A DNA stretch of 64,000 bases from Ectocarpus siliculosus (Eukaryota; Sar; Phaeophyceae; Ectocarpales; Ectocarpaceae): NCBI GenBank assembly GCA_000310025.1, contig FN649733.1, positions 180,778 through 244,777 of the forward strand, in the 5' to 3' direction. Below the pieces are notes generated by a model. The model did not search any database and had not been told where the DNA came from. It was given only the letters and a program-made list of their open reading frames with translations. This document shows positions 11,701 to 23,414 of this stretch, one piece after another. The first letter of the stretch is position 1; each line of letters begins with the position of its first letter. The translations under genes and the position numbers were made by a program.

Positions 11701-14700
11701 AGCATCGTGAAAACCATGGTAGTAATTCTTGGAGTTTTGTAATCCAAATACCAAGCCCATTGTCGAAGCCTGGGATACACCACCAATGTGCCTCAAAACA
11801 CATACCTCCTGAGCAAGAAGCAAGAGCAGCCGTGTAGCGTCGGAGGCTGTCAGCACCTTCGTATCGTGCATCAGGAGCACCACCCGCTCTCGCCGGCGCT
11901 GCTTCTCTTCTTGAGCGCGTGGTTCTTCCATTCCACCGACTTCTTGTTCGCCGCCTTGCGTTCCCACGATTGCCATGAGAGCACTCACCAATGCGCCAAC
12001 ATCCTGTACCTCGCCGAATTAACGCGAGAGAGACCACAGACGGTGCCGCACTCTTCATCCGCTTGGGGACTTCATGTTTGCACACACTCTAGAAGCATCA
12101 GAGCTGATACAGCAAGTTCAAGTTTGGCAATGGCAAAAAAAACACCGGACGTTGCTACATTCCCAAGGACAAATTCTGATACGCCTCGGCAAAGATCGTG
12201 GTTCACAGTATTCTCTACAATTACATTTGCACGGCCAGCGGCAGCCTCACGCCAGTAAGGAGGCATCACCACCTTGTGTGTGCAACTATCATCGGTGGCA
12301 TCCTCGACTAGCCACACTATCATCACCTTCATGTCATAGTGGCCGCAAGGTATCGCGCAAGTAGGGAACCAAGACCGGACACTCTAAAAAGACAGCCGAA
12401 GGAGGCATCATGTTTGTTTCGAGACCCGGAGAAAACCCTCTGGCGCTTTTTGTCACATGGTACTCTACACACACCGTGGCGAGATTAACGAGTCTTAAAA
12501 TGAGGTATCATCAGACACCAGGAGCTACCTGCGAAGCGGCGTAGTCCTCGTAGGCTTGAATTACTGGGGGGTATTTATTCTCGATCAGCTTGGCGAGCAA
12601 GGCCGCCTCTTGAGCACCGATGCTCTTGTCTCCGGCCATGCAGTCGGCCAGCTCCTGCACATGCCATGCCACGAGCACATAAGGGAAACGACAATGACGG
12701 CACCGCTTATCAGTTCTCGCTGGGCAGCACATAGCAGGTGCATACTCCAACAGCAGTGGCGGCTGAAATTTCTAGTCAGGTACATGTGGCGGTGTATACG
12801 TCATTTTCCAGCCACGGCCTACGGCTAGGCACAGGTTTTCTGGACAACGACAACAGGGTTTTATACGGCCTATGACGTTTGGCAGGTGTGCGAGTATCAT
12901 TCAAGCATGATGGTTGTGTGTTTCCGAAGGAAGGAACTTGCGCTTTCCTTTCCTCTCCGCTACGTGCAAAATAGGCACGATGTAACTCATGACCGTGCTA
13001 GAGAAGGCACGCCTCACCATGAGCTCCACCATCGCCCTATCGTCGGAAACTTCGTTCTCATTCTCCTCTTGTCGTTCTCCATCCAATCTTTCCTCTCCAT
13101 CTTGCTCACTGTTGTTCTCCTCTTCCTCTTCATCGTCCTCTTCCTCCTCCTCTTCCTCTTCCTCATCCTCGCCTTCCCGGTCTTTTCCGTTTCTTTGAGA
13201 ACATACCGGACAAACAACAAGGTCACAAAACACTTTGACTTGATTAGACACTTGATTGAATTCCCCTTCCAATAGTGGGTGTATGGAAACCCAGCGGGGG
13301 GGACGGCGAATGTGTGGGATTCGTGTGAGTACCTGCGCAGCGTCAGGTTTAGGGTTGCGTTGCTCCAGTGTAAACTTTCCTCGCGAATACACTGGGCTTG
13401 GTTGTACCGTATTGTGCCGCGGCGCATTGGCTAATGGCTGCCGCGGCGACAAACAAGTTCAGTCACGACGTATCGGGCGGGCGAATACGATTCTTTCAAG
13501 CAGCGGGAGAAAGGTGCCGTGGGCTTTCTGCGTGTGGATTCTCGGCCATTCTTGAAATAGACTGCCGGGTGTGATTTTGGGTAACGATAAACCTTACCCT
13601 AACCCTAGCAGCTGCGTGACTGCGCCAAGCCTGGACTGACCTCTTGAGCATCTCCGCCTTCGCAATACCAGCAAACGCGTTCAGCAGCCTATCCCGGTTG
13701 GAGCTCCCCTGGAGTGAGAAGCAATGCCAAATGACATGAAAAAAATCAACGGGCGCATCCATACAACACAGCCCAACAAGACATGCTAAGCCATGCGCGG
13801 CAATGGGTCGGGAAAGAAAACGACACGGTACGTTGTCAGACAGACACGGTAAATCACGCTGCACTCTGACCGGAACGGGTCGGTCCTAAAGCGACAGGTT
13901 TCCTGGCCGACGGTAGCAACAGTGAGAAGGCGGAGAGTCCCTCGGCCGCCGTGGAGCTCATGAAGGACATGACAAGACGACGTTGGCAGCTCTATCCATA
14001 AAATCACTACACGGTGGAATGAGGGAATGCGACGAAATCCAAATATTCATACATATCCACGTGTGCTCACCTCGAATTCCTCCAGCGACTTCAGGATAGC
14101 TTGAGTGCAGCCGGGAGAGGGGGTCGCTAGACAGAGGGCCTCCTCACGAGAAACCTGAATGTGTTGCCAATGGCCGGCACGTGGGGTTATTAGGCACAGC
14201 CGTTTCTGAAGAAGAATATATGGTACGAAGCTCGATCGCAGGGAAAAATGGATGTCCTAGGTCCGCCCCGAGCAACCTGCCTTGACGAGCTGCGACGTGC
14301 ACCGCGTCAAACAGAAACCGAGACGATGCTTGCTCGAGACGGGGCTGAGAGCATCAACTCCGACACTGTGTACACGTGGCGAAGTGAAATAGATTTGCGA
14401 CCAAACGTTGCGCACGTGGGCGAGGTATTGCAGCGGTCACCTAAACCCGAACTTCAAGCAATCTGCCAACACTTCCTAAACAACCACCAACGCTGTGCGG
14501 TACATACTGGTTGCACCGGCTCATCGACCATGCGCCGAAAGAAGCCGGCCAGTGTTCACTCGCCTTGTTGCTTTGCAACAGAATTTGCGCTGATTGCGTG
14601 GCGATGGCATTCACAGCCGCCGACATGGACTTGCGAAGCTCTGCAGTCGACGCCACGGCGGCTCTCGCAGCACTCGTGCCAGACGACGGAACAGACGAGC

Positions 14701-17700
14701 GCGCATTCGCCGGCAAGGTCCTTGCACTGATGAGCGACAGGATTTGCGCAGAAGGTAGCAGAAATGATATAACAACCGAAATAGCGGCCTTGTTACCGGG
14801 TCCACCCGACGAGACAGCAGAGATGTACCTCACAGAACGAACCAGGCTCGTCTACTACGTATCCAATTCCTACAGTGGGGTCCTGCAGGCAGAATAAATT
14901 GAGTGGGGCAACATGCAGCACCGCGTTGCGCACCTGAACGGGTTGCTCATAGTCGTGGACAACGGGAATGGCGTGGTGCCAGCCACCAAACAGTAGCATA
15001 GCACACATTGACTCACGGTAGGAAGGGCCTGACAGCTAGCCGCGCGATGCGCACGAGAGAGTCTATGGCATCTTCTTCCCCCCCCCCTGTCGTGTATACG
15101 CCCCACGCAGCGTGCACCAAGTCCTGAAGCCGACCACTCTCGCCGTTCAAGCCGCTCTCAAAGGCTGCACAGATCACCTGCATGGTGTGAGGTAGCCAAC
15201 GTTATCTCGAACCAGGCGTGGTCTCGCAACTTTGGCCAGCCCCTTGAAATCGGTGGCTGCAAGATTGATCCTTGAAGGTAACGTCGCCGTAAGCCCTATT
15301 AACCTCTCGGTAGGCCGGCTTACGAATCGTCGAGAGCAATATACGACTTACAACGCGCCCCATGTCTGCCCGTGCTGGATTCGAAAATACGGTTTGGGAT
15401 GATACCACAGAATAACGCGACGTACTTCGTTCAGGAGCAGCTATCAATATTTCCGTGCTGTAACATTCCTTGGCGATGTGATCCTCACCCTTGCATCGCA
15501 CATGTCCATCATATCCTTTTGCACCGCCAACGTTACAAGCCTCTGGAACTCCATGAGAGCCGCTGCCCGGTCCGCTCCTTCGCCCACGCCGTCCTCGTCC
15601 GCCGTAGTCGCACCAGAATCGCGTGTAGGTGCACCCACCCGGCAGGCCCGTCCACCTTTTCCCCGAGTATCATCGAGACCGGCGGCAGCAGCGCTTTCGG
15701 CAGCAGTGGCCGCTGCAGCGCTGGCTTTGCGAGTTACCTGCAGGCGTTGGGAGGACCCAGCGACCTGGCCGGCGTTTCCAGACTCCTGTTCACCTCGCGA
15801 CCCTGACTGTCCTGCGACACGTCCCGTCTTCCACCCGAGAAGGAGAGAGATTGGGCGGGACGAAGCCGTGGTGTTGCTGTCCTCTTGATGTGGTCCGATT
15901 AAAACGACGAACGACTTTGGTGGTCAAACCCTTAACCAAGCGTTGACAAGCGAAAACGCCATGACCTGCTTCAACGTAACCAAATGATAACCTTCCCATG
16001 ACATGTGACGGTGGCGGAACAACAGCCCCCAAGGGCGCCAACGTGTTTCGCCCGACCGAAGATTCGAGACGCAGCGATTCACAATGTGAGGGTAGCGAAA
16101 GGCCTAACCCGAACATGTCCAATGTCTTACTGGCATGACAGGAACCACTTGCAGTGATTCACAACATGTCGGCTGGAGTCAGCCCACTATGCAGGGTAGC
16201 ATCAACAGGGCGCAGTACAAACCAGCCACCTCCGCGAAACAAAGGACCAGGCCAATACTCAAAGCCGAGCATGGTCACGGGTGATTCAAACGCCATGGTT
16301 TTGCCCCTGACTTCTGGCTGCAGACATACCTCGAAGCGAGCCGCACGGGCAACGGTATCGTACAGCTCCGCCGCTTTCCCATTCTCCCGAAAAAGCTGCA
16401 AATTCACCGAGAAATGCACGAGAGGAGAACGATCTTTCACTCGATGTGAGCAGCAGCATGAGCTAGTATGGGGCGACTGGTAGCACAGGGGAACAACAGC
16501 ATCGCGAGGACTATCGAGATCAAATGTTGGGTCACGAGGACCCACATCAAATGTGTAGTGATTGGCAAATACCTAAAAATTTCCTTGAAGCCGACCCCAG
16601 TCCCTCAAGAAAGGCCTAGTCACTTGAGCGAGAGAGTCCTTCAGCAGAGACGTATTTACCGGTCCTCTCCCCCCACCAACTAAAGCGAAAAAGCCTATAC
16701 CACCGCCGCCACCGACTGCGTTGTGCTTCACCTAATTCCTCGAGTATGCAAAAATACGCTCACAACCTTTCGTCCAGTTTCGAAGAACCGCGCGAAAGCA
16801 ATAATCAACAAATGTCCACTGTCGTGCCGGGCATTCAGGCTGAACCACGAAGCACGGAAGTAACCCTTTTAGCTTCAACATCAAGTGCAGACGGAAGGGC
16901 GGTTTATGTGCACACCTTGAAAGCCGCGACCAGCACGGGGTTCTCTCTCGAGATCATTGTGTTCAGCACGCTCGCCTCCCGGGGTCCCAGCAGAGACTCG
17001 TTGGTGAGGTTAGTGGCTACTTTCAGGATGGTGGCCTGCATGGCATCGTGGTCTGCCTCCGTCTTCAAGACGTCATTGTCGTCGTTGTCGTCAGCAGCAG
17101 AGACTGCAGCAACAGCAGCTGGTTTCACGGCGCCGTCTTGAGCCCCGCACAGCTGAGGTTATTCAAAGACCAATAAAACCAAGACGGGGGTGCTGCTGAT
17201 TTTGAGGCCTGACTGGGGCCCTACGGTTGTACTTGAAATTGCCCCGCATTTTGCAATCGGTGTGTACGACCCACAAGCACGTCTCCTCTCGTAGGTCGGC
17301 TGGTTCAGCACGATTCATGCCGTCAAATGGGATGAATAGAACCCGTTATTAAAGAGCCAGAATTTTTCGGGGATATCTACATGCCAACTGAACCACCCGC
17401 CGCGGCCGGCCGGCGTATGAGCAGCACGATATCCGCGGCACCAAACACAAGAACGCATGCCGTCTATTCCGTCTCCACGGACAAGCAAGCGTTGATTTGA
17501 TGCGCATATACGATGGCGCAATTGTTCTTTCCTAAGGACCTACCTGTTTGAGCGACTCGGCCAAGCGCACAGGGTCTTGATCCTCTTCGTACACACCGAA
17601 AGCATCTGAAACAGCTTCGTTAGACACCAGGATCAGGTTCTGCAGGTACACGAGCTGTTCGTCGTCCACCTGCAAAGGAAAGGAAATAGCTTAGGCTTCA

Positions 17701-20700
17701 GCAATTCGTACACAAATGCTCTTCGCCGGAAGACGCATTTTATTGCCATTAGGACAAGAATAATCGACGATGAATAGCAGTAACAGCAGCAGCCGCAACA
17801 GCGACAACCACCAGACGGTCGAATTAATTATCACCCCAATGCAGCACCATTTCGACATGAGAAAAGTCCAGATTGTTTTTTATGCACCCATGGCCGTCTC
17901 GTTGCTCTAATCTAGCCCACCAGAGCTTGACAAGAAAAAAACATAGCGCATGGCACGGCGAATGACGTAAATGGCGCAAATTCGCTCCTTGGTGGTCTGA
18001 GCGGTTGCAGTGCTAGTTTCGGGGAATTAGATGCATGGCGACAGAATACAAGAGCACACAGAGTAACGTCGAATATGTAACACAGAGTAAGGATTGCGCG
18101 TGTATGGAGGGTGGTTGGTCGACGGACTTTGCACACAACGAGTTCACCGAGAAAATTATCGTCATCACGGAGGAAGAGAGTCGCATGAACCAGCTGCAAC
18201 GACGCCGACTAACTCCGTCTCGAACGGTACCGATCGAACATTGGTATCACAAATCTCGCGGCTTCGAACAAATTATTGGTGTGTAGAGCAGATCGTGCTT
18301 AGGGCGAGAAAAACCCTCATATATCGGTACCGCAACAGCCCCGCATACCGTTTTTCAGGAACACCGCGGTGAGCCAGGTATATTGCGTAGACGACGTGTA
18401 GCAGGAGAAAGCGGCTATGCATTTAAGTCGCGTTGTTTCCACGCAACGAAAAGGTGGAGCAGGCAAGCACCATTGTGGCAGTAACAGTTAAAAAGTGGCA
18501 GAGTTAGTAACCACGATACCTCGTCGGCCTGCTGAAGCACCTCTACCATGTCCAGCATCTCTCGCTTCGCTTCCAGCAGTCGCATCCCCTGCTAGCAAAA
18601 TCATCGCCACCACCCGCGAAAAAGCATTAATCGGCATCGTGTGTGCTATCATGTCACACGGCATTCACGCATGGATTTCGTACGCATGGGCGACACACAC
18701 AACAAGGAAAACAGCGGACAGATGGATTCAAAGACAGAAGAAAACGTAGAGGCCGACACGCGCGATATATCTTGATTGATGCGCTATGCCCTGTACTGCA
18801 CAGAAATGTGGGAGGCCGGACATGCATGGCGCTGCTGCCGATACACAGGAGTTCCCGCTTTCGTCGAAGGTTGCATGCTGTCGAATTCCTACTTGCACAT
18901 GGGTCACTGAATTCATGCGGAGAAGGCAATTATGTGCTCATGTCACGCGGCAGATGAGTACGCCCTTGGGTTCGTCAAATCGTTTGGATTAACTGATACA
19001 TATGTAAATAGCAAAACTGCACGGACACGTAAGTGGACGCACTACCACAACAGAGTACAGCTGAAGCAATGTTAGCAATACCTGTGGGCTGCCTCTTCTA
19101 TTGCTTGCGATATCCTTGAACAGCGCCGACAGGTAGTCCACGTCTTGGCTACGTAAGGCCACGGCGAAAGCGGCGTTGATTACGGCATCCCCAGCCACAG
19201 CACTGTTCTCCAGGGCAGTTCGGTCGTCTTCCGCCAGCAAGCCCTGAAACACACACATGTAACGTTTAGTAGCAGCCCTTGTTGGATGCCTAGCGCAACC
19301 GCAAGTACATGGTGGAGTTGGGTCCAATCTGTAGGTATACATGGTACCACGATTTATGACGATATGGGCTGCTGATTTAGCACCCGATGTTTGATCGCGA
19401 CCAAAGGCCAGGCTGTCAATCATGAATACGGACCTTTGTTGGGCACCACGGCATCTGTACGCAACCAATCGGCATGACTTTGCCCGTGCAGGTTCTGGGA
19501 AGAATTTCCCGGGAAGAAATTTTCCGGGAGACGAAGACGAGACACTCGGACAACCACCACACATTACATCTGTACAAGCGGCCTAGCGGCATCTTGGTGG
19601 GGATTTCTGTTGATATCGATTCATTCCCGTACAAGAAGAAATAACAAACCCAACATGAGAAATAACAAGAAGCGCAGGTAACAACCGATTCACAGCAGAG
19701 TATTTGAAGCAATACTCCAGGCCCTCCCGTAACGTGTCGTAGTCTGCCTACACACTAGAGCAGGGGGTCTTGTTGTCAACTTGACTATTCTCGACGGTGG
19801 ATCCTACATTGAAAGTCATGCGACGGATGAACGCCACGATCCTCGCTTTATCGCCCATCCCCTTCGCTTCGCCGTCCTCATCCTCCTCGACATCCTCTTC
19901 CTCTTCGCCAGGCCTCCACCCCTGTTTTTCTGTTTCTCCCTCTGCCCCCCAAAGCGTCCCACAAGCTGACTTTTGACCACCTCCGGCGCCTACTCCGATT
20001 GCTTCAGCGGATGAGAATGCGGTGACAGAGATTGGTGAGGCGCCACCCAGTGGAGACCCTGTGCGAAAATGATCAAAAACCGATTTCCGATACAAACAAC
20101 AAGCGACAGCCGGTTAGCGACAACTCTACGCTAGGGTGGACACGAATATTGCGCAGCCCGATTGCTTGACAACAAGCTCCTGAAGGATTTCAAAAGGTTT
20201 TACATAATGTCGATAGCAGTACACTGCCGCTAACTCCGAAACACCGAAAGATGCCCATGCAGCCAAAACACTTTTGCAGCATTGGAGTACGGTTGCAACG
20301 AACAATATACCCCGGGACATTGGTCGTACGATGAAACAAAGTGTCGGGAGTTGCCCTTATTCCTCGCCTTTGAACGATTGCACATCTGAGGTCTGACCGG
20401 GTCATGCGGAAACTACAAGTTGGCAGATCTACCATCTCTTGTCATGTTTCGGTAGTTCTGCACACAAATTTGTGCTGTGCGTCGGCGGACACGCAGACAT
20501 GCATCGACCAATCTTGTACAGAGCCCATGGACTCGTCCAGGCGGCACAACATGGGAGAAGAAGTCTCCAAAACGAACGCTTTCCTTTCTTCTGGGAAACG
20601 TGTTATTCCACTTCCCCAGTTTTGCCGCCACACATAACTACGTCAAGACCTTTGACACCGCTTGTGCACTTCACGCAGACCACGGTTTGCTTTGATACCT

Positions 20701-23146
20701 GCAAGAGGCTGCAACGCTTTCGCATACTACCAGGTTGGGGGTGCAGGCGGACGAATATCAGGCCCGCACAATCTAAAACCCAGTGACGAAGCCCAGTCTG
20801 GGCATCAAACATCACGCGTCTTTGGTTCCACATCAGCAATGCCAATCTTTAGGCAAAGGTAACCTGTAGGGCCGGAAAAGACAGGATACCCATCCCAACC
20901 GTCGCACGAGGGAATATCCAAAACGCAGTATTTGAGCAGCACACCCTTCAGTCTACTGATACAATTCATGTGACGAAGCACATCAGGATTTCAGCGCCCA
21001 GGTTCGGGTCGAACGAGAGCCCACAGCCATATCTCTACTTCCGGTGAACGTTTAAACGACGTCACAAATCCTCTAGATCAGGTTGGAAAATTCCGGTTCT
21101 TCATGATAGCTGGAGCTGTTGACAAACGGCCATGTGTTCAGAGAGAAACACACAACCCAGGGGCGGCTACAAGAGAACAAGCGGGCGATTGGACTGAAGG
21201 GCGTACCACATGCGGGACGAAATGCACCCACGTGTTTTCTGTCGTCAGGAAAGAAATAACACACTGTACCTTGGGTTGGAGTCGAGGGTATTCCGGGATG
21301 ACTTTTGTTCCTCTTCCAGGAGACTTCCTTGTCACTCAAGAGTAGGGAATAGCTGCGATCCCCGAGCATCTGCCAGGCATCAGGCACCGGTCATCTGACG
21401 TTCATCTACAGTGCAGCCTTGGTCTATTCACTCACGAGTGAATCCAAGTACCAACAGCACTGCCGTTGGCATAGCTGACAGGTGGTGTGAAGCTTACGAG
21501 AATATCACATTCTTTGTAGAGAAGACAGGCCTTGGGTGCCATGCGTTGAGCCGCCAGAACGCTGTCAACAGAACCGTGTCAGGGGTGCGTCGAGGACAAC
21601 TTCACGCGTAACCTGATTGCTAGTATCTGTCGTTGAGCGCGTGACCACGACCTCAAGAACGCACCGCAGCACAGCAAAGCGTAGCACGCAGCAGAGGATG
21701 CGTTGGCAAACCAGGCTCGGGAAGCGGAACCATGCGCTTGTTTGAAACGATACCCATTGCTTGGTTTTCTCGGCATTTACCCGTCATATTAGTTCCCCCC
21801 TTCCCTGGTACCTCTTCCTCCCCTGTCTGGGTGACTAGATCAGTTGACACATAACGATCACCCCCGGCCCGCGACCAACTCCAGTATCAGTTCTGCCGCG
21901 GATTGGGAATCCGTCGTACCGCAGGCGGGTCCTCGCTTGGTGTTTTTTTCTTAACCGTCTATCCTGGCGCCAGTCTACACCTTTTGGTATATACTTCATG
22001 GGACCGATCTCATGGGTCAGCCGATGGTCACACACAGGGTAGAAACTAAACCAGCTATTCTTTGTTCTTCACCCTTATGTCCCACCGCACCCCCGGTGGT
22101 GCCTTCGATTTCTTACGCGAGGGACAAGCAGTCAGTCCCTACCCTTTTTGTGCATACTGCTGTACCCCCGAACTATGTAGTTAATCGCTTACCGCCGCAG
22201 AAGTGTACTTTTCTCTCTCCCGAGAGAGATATACACCCACACTGCTGCAACATGTAGTTGGTTTACGAGGTCACCCACTCTACGGTATCCACAATGTATC
22301 TTGGTGGATCTAGATCACGGAGTACCAATGCCCTATTGCTACAACTGGAGTTGATTGATACACGTGGTATCAGTATAGCACCAAAAGGAGATTTACCTCT
22401 GGTGAATCACCAGTGACAACAAACAAGCCGAGAACCCACACGTCCTAGACATAGGCCCGATATCAAGGCATCGGTAGCTAAAGCAGTGTGCACGAGGGTT
22501 GGAGCTCACTTGGATATACAGCAGTACACAGATACGGCGGTTGCGGCTTACAATCAACTTTGCAGGCGAGTGCAGCAACACACCAGTCTACCCGTCAAGG
22601 ATGAAAACGACTATATATCAATCTTCCATGTGTACCTGCGGCGCTCGGCAGGCCAAGGACAAGGGTACGACGACTCCGTGCTCGTGTTTCAGTCCAGAGT
22701 CATCGGAAGCGGGGGCTAGGAGGCCCACGACATGCTGTCGCAGCTCGAATGCTGCCTGAAGCAGGCTGTTTCACCCGAGAGAGAGACAGACGCCGAGGGC
22801 AAAGAAAAATGGTACATAGTGTTCGTAGACATGTCTTGCTAGCCATGATTCTCGAGTCCGAATCCGCAAACGGTGTTACCAATCAATCCCTCCCCCCGGC
22901 CCCCACCCCCCCTCTCCTTCTCTCTCTAGCTCTCCGAAGATGAAACGTTAGCTTAATCCCACCGACGGCCTTGGTACGGATCCGTGAAGGAATGCGACTG
23001 GTGTGGTATGTACACTTGTCTACAGGGTGTAGAGGGCAGTGTGTCCGCGCTTACCGTGAAAGTTCTGTTGGATTCAATCCGTTGAAAAGAGCTACGAAGT
23101 GGGCATGCTCTCCGTGTGTAACCCGAACAACCTTGGCTTGGTCCAT
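8702..23146 (-). CDS. Large multi-exon protein built of about a dozen degenerate ~45-residue helical repeats; family not recognised
   Basis: Minus-strand exons: 23146-23055, 22765-22636, 21612-21575, 21561-21498, 21369-21270, 20058-19808, 19747-19686, 19243-19082, 18588-18520, 17669-17544, 17152-16916, 16395-16330, 15737-15489, 15177-15034, 14154-14071, 13708-13641, 13192-13018, 12654-12529, 12003-11806, 11430-11342, 10911-10567, 10132-10039 and 8869-8702 (stop TGA). Every junction agrees in phase except 19686/19243, where a small exon is probably missing. The start is the ATG at 23146 (MDQAKVVRVTHGEH). The product is about 1,040 residues with no signal peptide or membrane segment. The repeat looks like L-x3-EA-x2-L-x(9-12)-VLAAFEVY-x4-D-x3-L-x3-L-x2-I, for example DPNSLAAFEAFDSSKDVSSL (exon 11430) and AALDVYKNENDMSELVDTLK (exon 8869). 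Acidic linkers separate groups of repeats. An intron often falls just before or after the AAFE helix. Function is unknown; an alpha-solenoid scaffold is inferred from pattern only. Confidence 0.75.
10039..10132 (-). CDS. Repeat-array gene: exon completing the GALELF repeat, with a GC donor
   Basis: The previous exon ends ...GALELF plus AG at 10567. This exon supplies the missing base after GCGAAG| and continues LDSDAQELEDTFARVARLVL, giving a complete repeat across the junction. The exon ends ACTGGACAG|GCAAGA, a GC donor of the usual strong type, leaving phase 0. That matches the phase-0 start of the last exon at 8869. No GT donor in the right phase is available. Confidence 0.7.
10567..10911 (-). 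CDS. Repeat-array gene: long exon with acidic linker and one repeat
   Basis: The exon opens after CAATCTAG| in the phase required by the preceding exon (one base completing a split codon). It encodes a Ser/Ala/Asp-rich linker with the acidic stretch MGEDGGSDADAVV, then the repeat core GLDESEAAALRLAIANGDV and GALELF, ending at TTTAG|GTTGG. An antisense frame of 230 codons on the plus strand is a shadow of this exon. The acceptor is the only one found in the correct phase, but it is not a strong consensus. Confidence 0.65.
13018..13192 (-). CDS. Repeat-array gene: Glu-rich linker exon
   Basis: After TCTCAAAG| the exon gives NGKDREGED followed by an almost pure Glu/Asp tract of about 20 residues, then further Glu/Asp/Asn/Gln sequence to DDRAMVELM|GTGAGG. 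The plus strand is correspondingly TCC/CTT-rich. The one-base start completes the codon left by the exon at 13708-13641, and the phase-0 end fits the exon at 12654. The acidic tract separates repeat groups and is expected to be disordered. Confidence 0.7.
19686..20058 (-). CDS. Repeat-array gene: acidic linker exon and following short exon
   Basis: The exon at 20058-19808 starts after CGCACAG| with two bases that complete the codon left by the exon ending at 21270. It encodes a Gly/Ser-rich stretch, then GEEEEDVEEDEDGEAKGMGD and KARIVAFIRRMTFN, ending at AAT|GTAGGA. A short intron of about 60 bases ends TGTGTAG|. The next exon, 19747-19686, reads ADYDTLREGLEYCFKYSAVN and ends at CG|GTTGTT. 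That end phase does not fit the next recognised exon (19243), so either the donor is wrong or a small exon of about 20 codons between 19,250 and 19,680 was missed. Confidence 0.6.
21498..21612 (-). CDS. Repeat-array gene: two exon pieces separated by only 13 bases
   Basis: After AATCAG| the frame gives VTREVVLDAPLT and the first two bases of a codon (21612-21575). Thirteen bases, GTTCTGTTGACAG, follow. Then one base completing the codon and VLAAQRMAPKACLLYKECDI (21561-21498) lead to a strong donor CTC|GTAAGC. Joined, the pieces form a normal repeat. Read straight through, the frame hits a stop (TGA) inside the 13 bases. The interval begins GT and ends AG, but it is far below the size handled by ordinary spliceosomes. 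It may instead be a frame-breaking insertion. Confidence 0.6.
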
Positions 23147-23414
23147 ATAGTGGGTTAGCCCCTTCCCTCTGTCCGCGCCGGCGGACGGAGGCACGTGACG
23201 TGTGTGGAGAAAGCAACTACCATCTACATCGGAGCTCGCACGAGAGAGAGTCGTTTTTGGCTGACCAATCACAGTAATATGCGGCGGGATAGCTTCTCGG
23301 GAAAACAGTAGAAACAACAGGCATGCGTCGCGTGAGCAGCAGCAGCAGGTGAGCAACGCCAAACACTAGACGCCCAAACACGCATTTTGTGTCTCTCTTG
23401 CCCACCGCAGCGCC
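23147..23414. promoter_or_regulatory. Short head-to-head intergenic region, candidate bidirectional promoter
   Basis: The start codons of the minus-strand repeat-array gene (23146) and the plus-strand esterase gene (23415) lie 268 bases apart, facing away from each other. Within the interval are an inverted repeat GTCCGC-GCCG-GCGGAC at about 23,171-23,186 and CACGTGACGTG at about 23,192-23,202, which overlaps an E-box/G-box-like and a CRE-like core. CCCACCGCAG directly before the ATG at 23415 could also be a splice acceptor of a 5' UTR intron. Promoter function is inference from layout. Confidence 0.45.

Noticed and set aside
13590-13612. CCCTAACCCTA telomere-like motif (also near 62,140 and 37,565)
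   Set aside because: Only one or two degenerate units each; no array that would mark an interstitial telomere.
14511-14897. 128-codon plus-strand ORF with a protein-like look
   Set aside because: It lies in an intron of the minus-strand gene, has no domain or splice partner, and its length is not rare by chance here.
19416-19510. Candidate minus-strand exon TCTGKVMPIGCVQMPWCPTK bridging 19686 and 19243
   Set aside because: The phases would fit, but the peptide does not resemble the repeat and the donor (AAG|GTCCGT) is weak.
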